Of a stretch of 41,880 nt of DNA, positions 1 to 7,515 are shown piece after piece; positions within the stretch are counted from its first letter, which is position 1; every line of letters begins with the position of its first letter. Under the pieces are notes generated by a model that saw nothing but the letters and a program-made list of their open reading frames with translations, was not told where the DNA came from and made no database searches. Both the position numbers and the translations under genes were made by a program. The stretch is from contig CAJOFA010000020.1 in the NCBI GenBank assembly GCA_905233985.1, positions 1 to 41,880 on the forward strand. Direction: 5' to 3'. Origin of the DNA: an uncultured Prevotella sp. (GTDB lineage: Bacteria; Bacteroidota; Bacteroidia; Bacteroidales; Bacteroidaceae).

Positions 1-288
1 CTTAGAAGTCAATGTCGATGTCCTATGTTTCACATCGTCTATCGTGACGGTGTTCTTCTTCAGCCGTATCTCCTTTCGTAGCCCGTCTTTGGTCAGCACG
101 ACATGGTCTTTTCCAGCCTCGGCATACTCCCAATACTCACAGTCGTAGATGGCATACTCGTCAAACAGCCCTATAAGCCATTCGCCAGTTGTCTCGTCCC
201 TCAGACAGAGTTCAAGCCCAGATTTTACTTGTGCCTGCCCAGTCATTGCGACAAGGGCGAACAGTGCGATGATGATGGTTTTCTTCAT
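1..288 (-). CDS. Secreted TlpA-type protein, N-terminal part (cut by window edge)
   Basis: An open frame of 96 codons runs off the left edge; only the N-terminus is visible. It starts MKKTIIIALFALVAMTGQAQ, a clear Sec signal peptide with a positively charged start, a hydrophobic core and a GQAQ end. The mature part begins with a DETTGEWLIGLFDEYAIYDC segment. I recall similar segments at the start of Prevotella TlpA-family thioredoxin-like proteins, but the catalytic domain lies outside the window, so the family call is inference. It starts six bases after the stop of the larger thioredoxin-like gene upstream, and the two signal peptides are similar, so the two are probably co-transcribed paralogues exported to the envelope. 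Confidence 0.6.
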   Translation of the reverse strand, partial: MKKTIIIALFALVAMTGQAQVKSGLELCLRDETTGEWLIGLFDEYAIYDCEYWEYAEAGKDHVVLTKDGLRKEIRLKKNTVTIDDVKHRTSTLTSK

Positions 289-294
289 TACGTA

Positions 295-2124
295 TTATTT
301 ATTGCTTAGTGCTTTCTCCAATGCTTCCCTGATTACTTCAATACCACCGAAACCTGCTTGCTTGAAAGTTAGTTCGCCCTTGGTGTTATAGATGGCATAG
401 AAGGGTATGCCAGTACATTCGTATTGTTCCGAGATATAGCGATTCTGCTCTTCTGTCAGGAAGTAATGCTCGCCTGGAATATCGGCAATGTATTTTTTCC
501 ATTCATCGTAGTTTGACGATGGTGAAGTGATATAGATGTACACGATATCCTTGTCTTTAAGTTCTTCCTTGAGCGGTTTCATCTTCTCATGTCCAAGTTT
601 ACATGGTCCACACCATGTTGCCCAAAGGTCTACCAAAATTGTCTTACCCTTGTGCTTGTCAAGAATGGTTTGCAGCATGTTTTCAGGCGCCACGTCCGTC
701 ATGTCGAGGTAGTGAATGTTATCGGCCAGCCCTTGCTTGTTGGCCGTAATGGTCGCTTGATATTCTGCCACATATTTGTCGTAGAGGTCGGAAAGGTTTT
801 TGTCCTCAATGAGTGGTTTCTCCAATTGTTTCAGATAGTAACAATAGCGGGCAAGGTCGGCATTGAATCCTCGTGCATCAGCCATTGCATAGTATTTGCT
901 GGCTCTTGGGAATTCATTGTTGAAAACGATATTCTTCTTGTATAGATTCCCTGTGTAATTCTGAAGCACATAGTCTGTAAATTCCTTTGTTTTGGACAGG
1001 GAATCTTGTTCGCCTTCGAACATGAATAAGGGGGAATATGCGAATTGTGTCAAATACTCTTTGATTGCTTTGCAATAGTTTGAGTTCTTTATCCATTTGT
1101 CGTAGTTCTCCCGTTCTTCATCACAATATCTAATCAATGTCTGCACATCGTGAATGTCTTCCTTTTTAATGGTTGGTTTCTGAGGACCATTTTCAGTTTC
1201 CTCTTCTAGGGCAGACTGACACCATTCTTTGCCAAACCTGGCATAATAGCCTTTGGCACCAACAAACTTGCTATTGGCCTCGCTGTCATCGTGTAGCATA
1301 TCAACAAGGACGGTCACTTCCTTACCTGGTGAAAGATATACACACCCCATTGAATTCCATGGAATGTTAACGATGTTGACCCACACAATTTGAGACAGGC
1401 ATATAGGGAGGATAACACTGGCTTCACCGTCATCATTCAGATTCGTGTAGACATCCATAGGCTTTGCAGGATTCTTCAAATCAACATATTGCACTTGAAT
1501 CTCCGTGTTCATTCCCTTACGATAATTCAACGACTTGAAATGAATGGTGGCAGGCGTAGCATCGAACTTCAGTTCCGCCAATCCTTCCCCGTCATCATCG
1601 GCCATGTATTCTGTCGGCACGGAAGCGGGAGGAATCGTGTAGTCCTTGTCGTGGATGCCAAACACCTTGTAGTCGCCTTTCGCCAAACCTTCCAAGAAGT
1701 CAAATTCCTTCGTGTCCAAAGGCAAGGGTTTGAAATAGAGGACGAAGTCTTTCCTTCCAGTGTCATCCAAAACAATGTAATCTCCTCCTAAAGGTATGCT
1801 GTCGCTTCCAACGATGCCATAGTGTTTCCCATTTGTTTCCAGATAACTGTTTTCGCTGATTCGGAAGCCATAACCTGGTAAAAGAGCCATCCTGACATAC
1901 ATGGCAGTCTTTTCCTTCGTCATTTCCACCTTCTGGATTTGAAAATACGGAATGGCTGAATAGGCAACAGATGGGTTTTCCCATACGATAGTCTTTTTTG
2001 CCTGCCCCGCCAATGCGACGATAGCGAGCAGTGCGGTGATAATTGTTTTTTGCAAAGACCTCCGCAAAGCGCCTGAGCACCCACGGAGCGTAAGAAAGCG
2101 GCAAAGCCGAGTGTTCATGTTCAT
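295..2124 (-). CDS. TlpA/thioredoxin-like envelope oxidoreductase, 609 aa
   Basis: A secreted protein with a C-terminal thioredoxin fold. The motif ATWCGPCK (redox cysteines near residues 505 and 508) is followed by the cis-proline motif TGIPFYAIY near residue 573, the standard arrangement of TlpA/ResA-like disulfide reductases. The first 480 or so residues are a large uncharacterised domain, common in Bacteroidales members. The open frame reaches up to 2163, but MNMNT at 2124 is the more likely start because upstream codons lie in the AT-rich leader. The signal peptide is odd: the usual MKK start is replaced by RLCRFLTLRGCSGALRRSLQ, which overlaps a REP-like GC-rich element, before the normal TIITALLAIVALAGQAK core. 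The partial paralogue follows after six bases. The likely role is periplasmic or surface thiol-disulfide exchange; the substrate is unknown. Confidence 0.8.
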   Translation of the reverse strand: MNMNTRLCRFLTLRGCSGALRRSLQKTIITALLAIVALAGQAKKTIVWENPSVAYSAIPYFQIQKVEMTKEKTAMYVRMALLPGYGFRISENSYLETNGKHYGIVGSDSIPLGGDYIVLDDTGRKDFVLYFKPLPLDTKEFDFLEGLAKGDYKVFGIHDKDYTIPPASVPTEYMADDDGEGLAELKFDATPATIHFKSLNYRKGMNTEIQVQYVDLKNPAKPMDVYTNLNDDGEASVILPICLSQIVWVNIVNIPWNSMGCVYLSPGKEVTVLVDMLHDDSEANSKFVGAKGYYARFGKEWCQSALEEETENGPQKPTIKKEDIHDVQTLIRYCDEERENYDKWIKNSNYCKAIKEYLTQFAYSPLFMFEGEQDSLSKTKEFTDYVLQNYTGNLYKKNIVFNNEFPRASKYYAMADARGFNADLARYCYYLKQLEKPLIEDKNLSDLYDKYVAEYQATITANKQGLADNIHYLDMTDVAPENMLQTILDKHKGKTILVDLWATWCGPCKLGHEKMKPLKEELKDKDIVYIYITSPSSNYDEWKKYIADIPGEHYFLTEEQNRYISEQYECTGIPFYAIYNTKGELTFKQAGFGGIEVIREALEKALSNK

Positions 2125-2261
2125 TTTTCGTCCTTTTTGATTATTTCTTATATATAAACGCATGAGGAACGCAAATGTTGACGGTTAACTGCGTTAATTC
2201 TTCTTAATTGCCAGCAAAGTTCCTGCCAAAGCAAGCGACACAAGTGTCAAGCGACGAAAAG
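1995..2261. repeat. 267-bp direct repeat, copy A (leader plus signal-peptide segment)
   Basis: This segment recurs at 9080-9346 in the same orientation. I count four substitutions over 267 bases and no gaps. It covers the 5' leader of the thioredoxin-like gene, its start codons and the coding region for the signal peptide; homology stops abruptly after the GQAK codons. It contains an inverted repeat TTAAC-TGC-GTTAA (2185-2197) and a -7-like box on the minus strand (AACATTTG here, AATATTTG in copy B). The near-identity implies a recent duplication or gene conversion. Confidence 0.95.
2096..2111 (-). repeat. REP-like core CTCGGCTTTGCCGCTT inside a signal peptide
   Basis: The 16-base core with internal CGGC-TTT-GCCG hairpin is read here as protein near the start of the thioredoxin-like gene. 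The same core occurs at 9181-9196 (minus), 2352-2367 (plus) and, with one change, 8857-8872 (plus). Confidence 0.7.
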
Positions 2262-2270
2262 TAAAGCAAA

Positions 2271-2394
2271 TTGCCCTCGGCAAAGTCAATAAAATAACAG
2301 TTGCAGTTGCAGGTCTTCACTCGACCTTAAGTCGCTTGGCTCGTCCAAGCGCTCGGCTTTGCCGCTTCGCTCTGCGAAGAACTCATGTTAAGAG
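2271..2394. other. Intergenic region of small hairpins between the barrel gene and the thioredoxin-like gene
   Basis: No gene is seen in the 270 bases between 2125 and 2394. Besides repeat copy A, the stretch holds a string of hairpins: CGAC-CTTAA-GTCG (about 2319-2331), CTTGG-CTCGT-CCAAG (about 2334-2349), CGGC-TTT-GCCG (2354-2364) and CTTCGC-TCT-GCGAAG (2365-2379). None has a clear U-tract on either side, so they look like repetitive palindromes and not a classical terminator. Confidence 0.6.
2347..2382 (+). repeat. REP-like structured repeat, copy 1
   Basis: A 36-base unit: AAGCGCTCGGCTTTGCCGCTT, then the hairpin arms CTTCGC-TCT-GCGAAG, then AAC. A second copy at 8852-8886 keeps the first half and the flanking AAGAAC but has a different hairpin (CTTGC-CTTA-GCAAG), so pairing is conserved while sequence is not. 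Confidence 0.7.
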
Positions 2395-5295
2395 TTATTT
2401 CTTCGGGACGACGCTGAAGCGGAAGGCGAGGGTGAGCATGACGTAGCGGCGCATGTTGTTCGTCCAGGTCTCGGTGCGGCCTTGTGAGTTGACGTAATAC
2501 TGCCACTGCGACACTTGCCCGAGGATGTCGTAGGCCTTGAGTTTTGCAATCCAACGCCCTTCGTTCCATGACTTGGTAAGCGTGGCATCCCAATAGAGGC
2601 GGTCGTTGTTCAAGTCTTCGTCGGCATAACCCCGGTTGGAGTGCATCTGCAGGTCGGTGTCAAGGGTGATGCCCCATGGCAGTTTGTAGTTGGCGTTGAA
2701 GCCGTAGCTGAAGTCATAGGTGTTGACGGGCAAGCCGTCCACCTCGATGCTGCGGTGAATGTGCCGCCACGCCACGTCGCCCTTCAGCGTGAAGCTGAGC
2801 TTCTCTTTCTGGAAACGGATGCTGGGAGTATAGGCAAGACGGGTGGTCGTAACGCGGTTGCGTTGCAATTCTGTTTGTTGTGATTCAGTTGAAACAGACT
2901 GAACGGAGGACATGTCGGTGCTCTGTCCGACGGTGGCGTTGAGGTAGCTACCGATGTGCCAGAACTTCTTTTCTCCCAAGGCACGTCCGTAGGCGATGTT
3001 TAACCGCATGTTCCAGTTGCCGTTGACGTTCTCTGACCACGTGGTACGTACACCCGTCGTCGGGTCGTAGGTGTAGGCAGTGGTGATGGCGTTGTGTGTG
3101 AGGCTGCCGTCAAGACTGATGTTGAAGTGCTGGTCAAGGCTGTCTACACGTGAGCGAAAGCTGGCATAACACCACCAGTTCGTCTCTGGCTTTAGGTTGG
3201 GGTTGCCCTTGCGGATGTAGAGCGGGTTGTTGGTCTGTGTGATGTCTGCCAGTTGACTGATGTCAGGCAGGTAGGTGCTGTTCTGTCCGTAGATATAGAA
3301 CTCCTTATGGTAATTGTCGAAGCTATACTGGAAGTGCCAGTTTGCCTTCCAGTAGTTTTCGTTGCGGTTTATGGTCGTGTGCAGCACGTCGCTGTCGTAG
3401 TGCATGTGCTTGCGGCGGAACTGTCTGGAGAGTGAGAAATGGGAGTAAAGAAAGTCCTTGTCCTCTTCCGTCTGCTTGCTATAGGTGAGGCCCATGCCTG
3501 CTTCATACTGGTTCTCACGGTAGCCCTGTTCCGATGAGTTGGGAGCATCGAGGGCAAGCAGCAGCGAGTCGCCTATGACAGGCAGCGAGCCTAAGGGGTG
3601 CCGCCCATCCATAGCCCACTCCGCACCCAGCCAGTCCAAGCGGTAGAGGCGCAAGTCGTTGTTGTTGTAGTTGTAGCCCATGCCCAGCTTGGGTGCTATG
3701 GTGAAGTGTTCCGTCAGCCGCAGCCGATAGGCAAGGTTAGCGCTGATGTTGTAGCTGCTCTGCGGGCTCTCGCTGTATTGGTTGCGCTGGTCGGTGGTGT
3801 GCGTATTATAATAGGTATAGTGGTCTTGCGAGAAACTGTCGCTGCCCCATTGCCTGCTCCAGAACAGCGACGTGGACAGTTCCAGTTCGTCACCCCAAGG
3901 CAACTTGATGTCGCAGTGGTTATCCCAGTTCATCTGCAGGCGGTTGCTACGCCAACGGTTGATGCTCCACGTATGGTTGATGCTGTCCGTCATCAACTGG
4001 TCGTTGGCCGTCAGCGCCCAGTTCTCGCTGTTGTTGCTGTCACGATTATAGTTAATGTTGAGCCACGAATGTAGATAGACGGGCTTGCGGATGTAGAACG
4101 TGTTACGTGCCGTCAGCTTGAAGGGGCGGCTGTTGCTTTGGGCGCGATTGGCAGAGAAGGTGCTGGCACCTGCCAGGAAGTTCTCGCCTGTGCGCTCCAA
4201 CTCCGTGTGGATGTCCTCCCAGTTGAGCTTGAACTCCAAGTCGTTGCTGACGCGCTCCTCGGGGGTATGCAGCGAGAACATGCCGCCAATCATCTTGATG
4301 TCGCGGTCACCCGATGCTTGTGTGCGGTCGCGCTCATTGCCCTCATCGTCATAGTCCATGTATTCGTTCACGTTGTTCACACCTCCGAAGAGTACGGCAC
4401 GTGTCCGGTTCGTATAGCGCAGTCCGAAGCCCCGCGCCTTGTAGCGCCACACACCTCCCGACGAGGCACCTGGCGAGGCTCCGGCCTCGAGGTTCACCGT
4501 GCCGCCAACGGCATACTCTTTTTTCAGCACCACGTCCATCGTGTATTCCTTCTCCTCGACATCGCGCCCCAGAAATTCGCTCTTCGGTGTACGTTTGTTA
4601 TATACCTGTACGTTCTTCACCGTGTAGTAGGGTAGGTTCTCGAGCATCATCTTGTTCTTGCCCTTGAAGAAGTCGGCGCCGTTGAGCGTCAGGTTGTCAA
4701 TCTTCTTGCCGTTGACGAATATCTCGCCGTTTTCCTTCAGTTCCACGCCCGGCAGCTGCTTGATGAGTCCGTCGAGCATAGAGCCTTCGGGGATGTTGAA
4801 GGCGTCGGCATTGAACACGATGGTATCGCCCTTATACACCATTTTTACGCGGGTGGCCGTCACCGTCACGTCGTCGAGCGAACCGCCTTCACGGTCGTAG
4901 CTGCGGTGAATGCGTCGCATACGGATGGACGGTGCTTCAAACTCACGGTTGCGGGCCACACGCTTGATTTCGTAGTTTACACATGTCGTCTCGTAGTCGG
5001 GATGCGTGGCTTTGATGATGTACTTGGCAGACTTGGCAGGCACCTTCAGATAATAGGACGATGCCTGTATGCCGTTGTAGTCGTAGGTATTCACTTCCGC
5101 CGAGTCTACCAGCGTGGAGTCAGGGCGCAGCACTACTACCTTCACGTCGGGGATGTACGACCCTGTGAACGAGTCCGACAGGTATCCGTACAGATAGACT
5201 TTCTTTTCCTTCTTCTTGGGTTGCTGGTCGTCCTGTGCCCACAGCTCAGACACGCTCATAACCAAGACTAGAACCATTGCAAATAACTTCTTCAT
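2395..5295 (-). CDS. TonB-like outer-membrane beta-barrel protein, 966 aa
   Basis: MKKLFAMVLVLVMSVSELWAQ is a Sec signal peptide, which sets the start at 5295 and not at the upstream codons of the open frame. Residues about 30-110 resemble a carboxypeptidase-regulatory-like (CarboxypepD_reg) domain. Residues about 140-240 resemble a plug, with TVTATRVKMVYKGDTIVFNA and DGLIKQLPGVELKENGEI. The rest is rich in alternating aromatic and polar beta strands and ends ...RFSVVPKK, as in the OMP_b-brl_3 family. The protein sits in the outer membrane; its ligand cannot be deduced. There is no adjacent SusD gene, so a classical polysaccharide locus is not supported. It lies 88 bases after a secreted protein gene and downstream of an ECF sigma/anti-sigma pair, which may control it. 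Confidence 0.85.
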   Translation of the reverse strand: MKKLFAMVLVLVMSVSELWAQDDQQPKKKEKKVYLYGYLSDSFTGSYIPDVKVVVLRPDSTLVDSAEVNTYDYNGIQASSYYLKVPAKSAKYIIKATHPDYETTCVNYEIKRVARNREFEAPSIRMRRIHRSYDREGGSLDDVTVTATRVKMVYKGDTIVFNADAFNIPEGSMLDGLIKQLPGVELKENGEIFVNGKKIDNLTLNGADFFKGKNKMMLENLPYYTVKNVQVYNKRTPKSEFLGRDVEEKEYTMDVVLKKEYAVGGTVNLEAGASPGASSGGVWRYKARGFGLRYTNRTRAVLFGGVNNVNEYMDYDDEGNERDRTQASGDRDIKMIGGMFSLHTPEERVSNDLEFKLNWEDIHTELERTGENFLAGASTFSANRAQSNSRPFKLTARNTFYIRKPVYLHSWLNINYNRDSNNSENWALTANDQLMTDSINHTWSINRWRSNRLQMNWDNHCDIKLPWGDELELSTSLFWSRQWGSDSFSQDHYTYYNTHTTDQRNQYSESPQSSYNISANLAYRLRLTEHFTIAPKLGMGYNYNNNDLRLYRLDWLGAEWAMDGRHPLGSLPVIGDSLLLALDAPNSSEQGYRENQYEAGMGLTYSKQTEEDKDFLYSHFSLSRQFRRKHMHYDSDVLHTTINRNENYWKANWHFQYSFDNYHKEFYIYGQNSTYLPDISQLADITQTNNPLYIRKGNPNLKPETNWWCYASFRSRVDSLDQHFNISLDGSLTHNAITTAYTYDPTTGVRTTWSENVNGNWNMRLNIAYGRALGEKKFWHIGSYLNATVGQSTDMSSVQSVSTESQQTELQRNRVTTTRLAYTPSIRFQKEKLSFTLKGDVAWRHIHRSIEVDGLPVNTYDFSYGFNANYKLPWGITLDTDLQMHSNRGYADEDLNNDRLYWDATLTKSWNEGRWIAKLKAYDILGQVSQWQYYVNSQGRTETWTNNMRRYVMLTLAFRFSVVPKK

Positions 5296-5322
5296 AAAAT
5301 TCATTGTTTTTTGTAACCCCCT

Positions 5323-5353
5323 GATGCAGCGTGTCATCTCGACACGCTGCATC
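5323..5353. other. Perfect 13-bp hairpin in the intercistronic gap
   Basis: GATGCAGCGTGTC, the loop ATCTC, then GACACGCTGCATC. It lies between the stop of the 385-aa secreted protein gene (5384) and the start of the barrel gene (5295). There is no U-tract on the minus strand, so it may be an mRNA-stabilising or attenuating hairpin, or a REP-type element, instead of a terminator. Confidence 0.7.
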
Positions 5354-5383
5354 CACTATCAAATCAACATCTGTCAAAATGTT

Positions 5384-6541
5384 TTATTTTACAACCTCTC
5401 GCGGGTGGTATTTAAACAGCTTCTGGTTGTCGCGCAACTCTTGGATGTTAAAGTTTTGTATCTTGCCGCTCCAGTTGGCGCCCCACATGGCGAAAGGCTC
5501 GCCCTCGGGCACGATATAGGTGATGTCCTCTGTCTCAAGCGGGATAGGCTCGAAGACCATGACAATGGCAAAGTAGTCGCCTGTGTATCCTTCCACCCAG
5601 AACAGTTTGTCATTAGGATAGCCTAACACTTCCTTGCATTTGTATTGGTGGCCTCGGTGGTCGATGAGGATGCTGTTGACCATCCCTTTGAAGTACTCGC
5701 GCATCCAGTTCATCTCGCAGGCTTCTGCCAGATAGGTGGCTTCGGGCGTCAGCCAGATGGCATATGTTCCGTCTTCCACAGGCTTGATGAGGTGGGCGTC
5801 ATTATAGACGGCCCACGTCTTGTAGTTGTCTTTGTCGTAATCCTTGGCCTCGCTGACGAGGTGAGCCTTATGGATAGGTGCCATCTCGTCGTAATTATAC
5901 TGGCCTCGATAATCTTCCCAGAAATGGCCAATCCCTCTGTGAAGATCCACATCCATGCCCCACATGTACCAGTTGGGCACGCCATAGATGGCAATATTCT
6001 TGACGGTCTCGGGCAGTTTGGGGAAGAATATCTGGAAGTCGAGGATGGTCCCCTCTTTTGCCTTTACGCTGAACACCTTACCATAGCAGTCGGGATTGGT
6101 GCGGCGCGACTGGTAGATGGTGCCGGTTTCTTTGTCGAGGATGACGCACTCGTCGCTGCACAGCCATAGGTTGTTGACGATGTCGGCTGGCATGCGGAAG
6201 TAGCAGTGCAGCACGGTTTCATCGTTCTCTTCTGTCAGTCGCCATACGATGGGGAGGAAGGAACTGACTTCATCATTAGAGAAGTTGGGGAAGATGCTTG
6301 CAAGGTTGTTGATGGTGGGAACATCCTTGACGAAGCCCATGTCCTCGTGCCAAGAGTTGTTTTCCGTGTCTTTCCAGACAATAGTCTTCTTCTTTGTTTT
6401 CTTGTCAATGGTGGCATCCGGGCAGGCATCCAGAAAATAAGCATCGCACTGGGCCAGTACTTTAACTTCCTTTTGCGTTTGTGCCTGCATCGTGAGGCAG
6501 GCGATAGCCATCAGGCTCATCATAATGATTCTCTTTTTCAT
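5384..6541 (-). CDS. Secreted protein of unknown function, 385 aa
   Basis: MKKRIIMMSLMAIACLTMQAQ is a signal peptide. The mature part is acidic and rich in aromatic residues (for example GVPNWYMWGMDVDLHRGIGH and YRGQYNYDEMAP) and shows no motif I recognise: no CXXC, no catalytic signature, no lipobox. It begins two bases after the anti-sigma stop, so it is translated in the same operon as the sigma and anti-sigma genes, and it precedes the outer-membrane barrel gene. That order suggests a periplasmic or surface partner of the barrel, or a target of the sigma factor. I do not recognise the family. Confidence 0.75.
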   Translation of the reverse strand: MKKRIIMMSLMAIACLTMQAQTQKEVKVLAQCDAYFLDACPDATIDKKTKKKTIVWKDTENNSWHEDMGFVKDVPTINNLASIFPNFSNDEVSSFLPIVWRLTEENDETVLHCYFRMPADIVNNLWLCSDECVILDKETGTIYQSRRTNPDCYGKVFSVKAKEGTILDFQIFFPKLPETVKNIAIYGVPNWYMWGMDVDLHRGIGHFWEDYRGQYNYDEMAPIHKAHLVSEAKDYDKDNYKTWAVYNDAHLIKPVEDGTYAIWLTPEATYLAEACEMNWMREYFKGMVNSILIDHRGHQYKCKEVLGYPNDKLFWVEGYTGDYFAIVMVFEPIPLETEDITYIVPEGEPFAMWGANWSGKIQNFNIQELRDNQKLFKYHPREVVK

Positions 6542-6543
6542 AT

Positions 6544-7515
6544 CTATAATGTTTTGGAATTATTAATTCTTGTATGCATCAACTTGTCGCGGTACTCCTG
6601 ATAACAGGAAGATGAGGTCTTCACCCCTATGGGTGCATGGGTACCGTAGAGCAGTATTTTGCCGTTCACACGCTCAGCAATCCAGCGGTATTGCAGCTGT
6701 TGGCGCATGTCTTTCAGCTCGAAGAAGAACTGCTTGTGCGAGAAAGTCAGAAAATAGCCAGGTGTATCATCGCTGTACCAGCACGCTGCCTGTAACAGTC
6801 GACTGAATAGGTCTATCTCCTTTTTATCAGGGAATACATAGACGGCACTTACCATGTTGCTGTCAGTAGGCAGAGAACATGACAATTCTCCTTGCTTCAC
6901 ACCTTGGTAATCAGCCATTTTTGCAATAAACTCATCCATACGGGCAGGGTCTTGGTAAGGCATGCTGTCAGCGAGGACAGCATTGATGGTGGAAGGTGGA
7001 AGTTGGAGGGTGGAGTGAGAATTATTTGCAGCAAGATGTTGTTGCGGATTTGATTTCATATCATCTGATTCGTGAGCTGCGGGGGCTAAATCTGCCACTA
7101 CGGATGATTTCTTGGTTATTTGTGTTTGGTACAAATGCTTTGTACTGTCGGTACAAGACGTTTGTACTGCTGGTACAGATGCTTTGTACTGGCAGTACAA
7201 GACGTCTGTACTCTTGTTGTTCTGCACTTGTACTGGCTGTAACTGTTTTGAACCGGCATCGAAGAACAGTGTTATCCCTATACCTATTATTAATAACAGA
7301 CAGGCAGCAGCCGATATCCACCAATGCAAAGACACTCTGCGGGCTCTGCGCAGCATGGGGTCCGTGTCCCTGTCGGGCAGACTGCCCATGACGCGCTCCA
7401 TCAGCCGTCCGTCTAAGTCGGCAGGCTTCTGCGCCCTGTGCTGTTCCTTGCGGCTGATGGCTTCACGCAGGTTCTTGTCCTGTGTTTGTCGGGTGATGAG
7501 GTCTTGCTCGTTCAT
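6544..7515 (-). CDS. Membrane-anchored anti-sigma-like protein, 323 aa
   Basis: The ATG at 7515 overlaps the sigma stop as ATGA, the usual coupling of an ECF sigma with its antagonist. Residues 1-62 are a charged cytoplasmic segment (sigma-binding by position), residues about 64-85 (LHWWISAAACLLLIIGIGIT) are one membrane helix, and the rest is periplasmic. It lacks the FecR domain usual for Bacteroidota anti-sigma factors, so the function is inferred from gene order and topology. The periplasmic linker is unusual: residues about 101-130 are encoded by four 22-bp tandem repeats and residues about 167-176 by a heptameric repeat. A conserved-looking C-terminal domain of about 120 residues follows, containing DEFIAKMADYQGVKQGELSC. 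It may sense an envelope signal. Confidence 0.7.
   Translation of the reverse strand: MNEQDLITRQTQDKNLREAISRKEQHRAQKPADLDGRLMERVMGSLPDRDTDPMLRRARRVSLHWWISAAACLLLIIGIGITLFFDAGSKQLQPVQVQNNKSTDVLYCQYKASVPAVQTSCTDSTKHLYQTQITKKSSVVADLAPAAHESDDMKSNPQQHLAANNSHSTLQLPPSTINAVLADSMPYQDPARMDEFIAKMADYQGVKQGELSCSLPTDSNMVSAVYVFPDKKEIDLFSRLLQAACWYSDDTPGYFLTFSHKQFFFELKDMRQQLQYRWIAERVNGKILLYGTHAPIGVKTSSSCYQEYRDKLMHTRINNSKTL
6988..7015 (+). repeat. Heptamer array GGTGGAA x4 inside the anti-sigma gene
   Basis: Four 7-base units (GGTGGAA, GGTGGAA, GTTGGAG, GGTGGAG). Read on the minus strand they encode the STLQLPPST stretch of the periplasmic linker. The same unit type recurs at 24407-24441. Confidence 0.85.
7128..7215. 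repeat. Four tandem 22-bp palindromic units
   Basis: Units begin at 7128, 7150, 7172 and 7194, each of the form (A/G)GTACA-N8-TTGTACT or close to it. Adjacent units form TTGTAC...GTACAA inverted repeats, for example TTGTACT-GGC-AGTACAA at about 7184-7200. A degenerate fifth unit may follow to about 7245. Because 22 is not a multiple of 3, successive units are read in different frames within the anti-sigma linker. Confidence 0.9.

Noticed and set aside
3598..4635. Long open frames on the plus strand over the barrel gene (158 and 165 codons)
   Set aside because: Shadow frames with valine/arginine-rich composition, no family similarity and no promoter.
2395..5295. SusC of a SusCD polysaccharide utilisation locus
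   Set aside because: No SusD-like gene is adjacent, and the barrel resembles OMP_b-brl_3 proteins more than SusC.
6988..7215. Possible CRISPR array
   Set aside because: Units are directly adjacent without unique spacers, lie inside a coding frame and have no cas genes nearby.
7061..7324. Open frame overlapping the anti-sigma gene with repeated LYRQYK/YRRLVL-type stretches
   Set aside because: It is the 22-bp repeat read in another frame; the anti-sigma frame has the start overlap, membrane helix and C-terminal domain.
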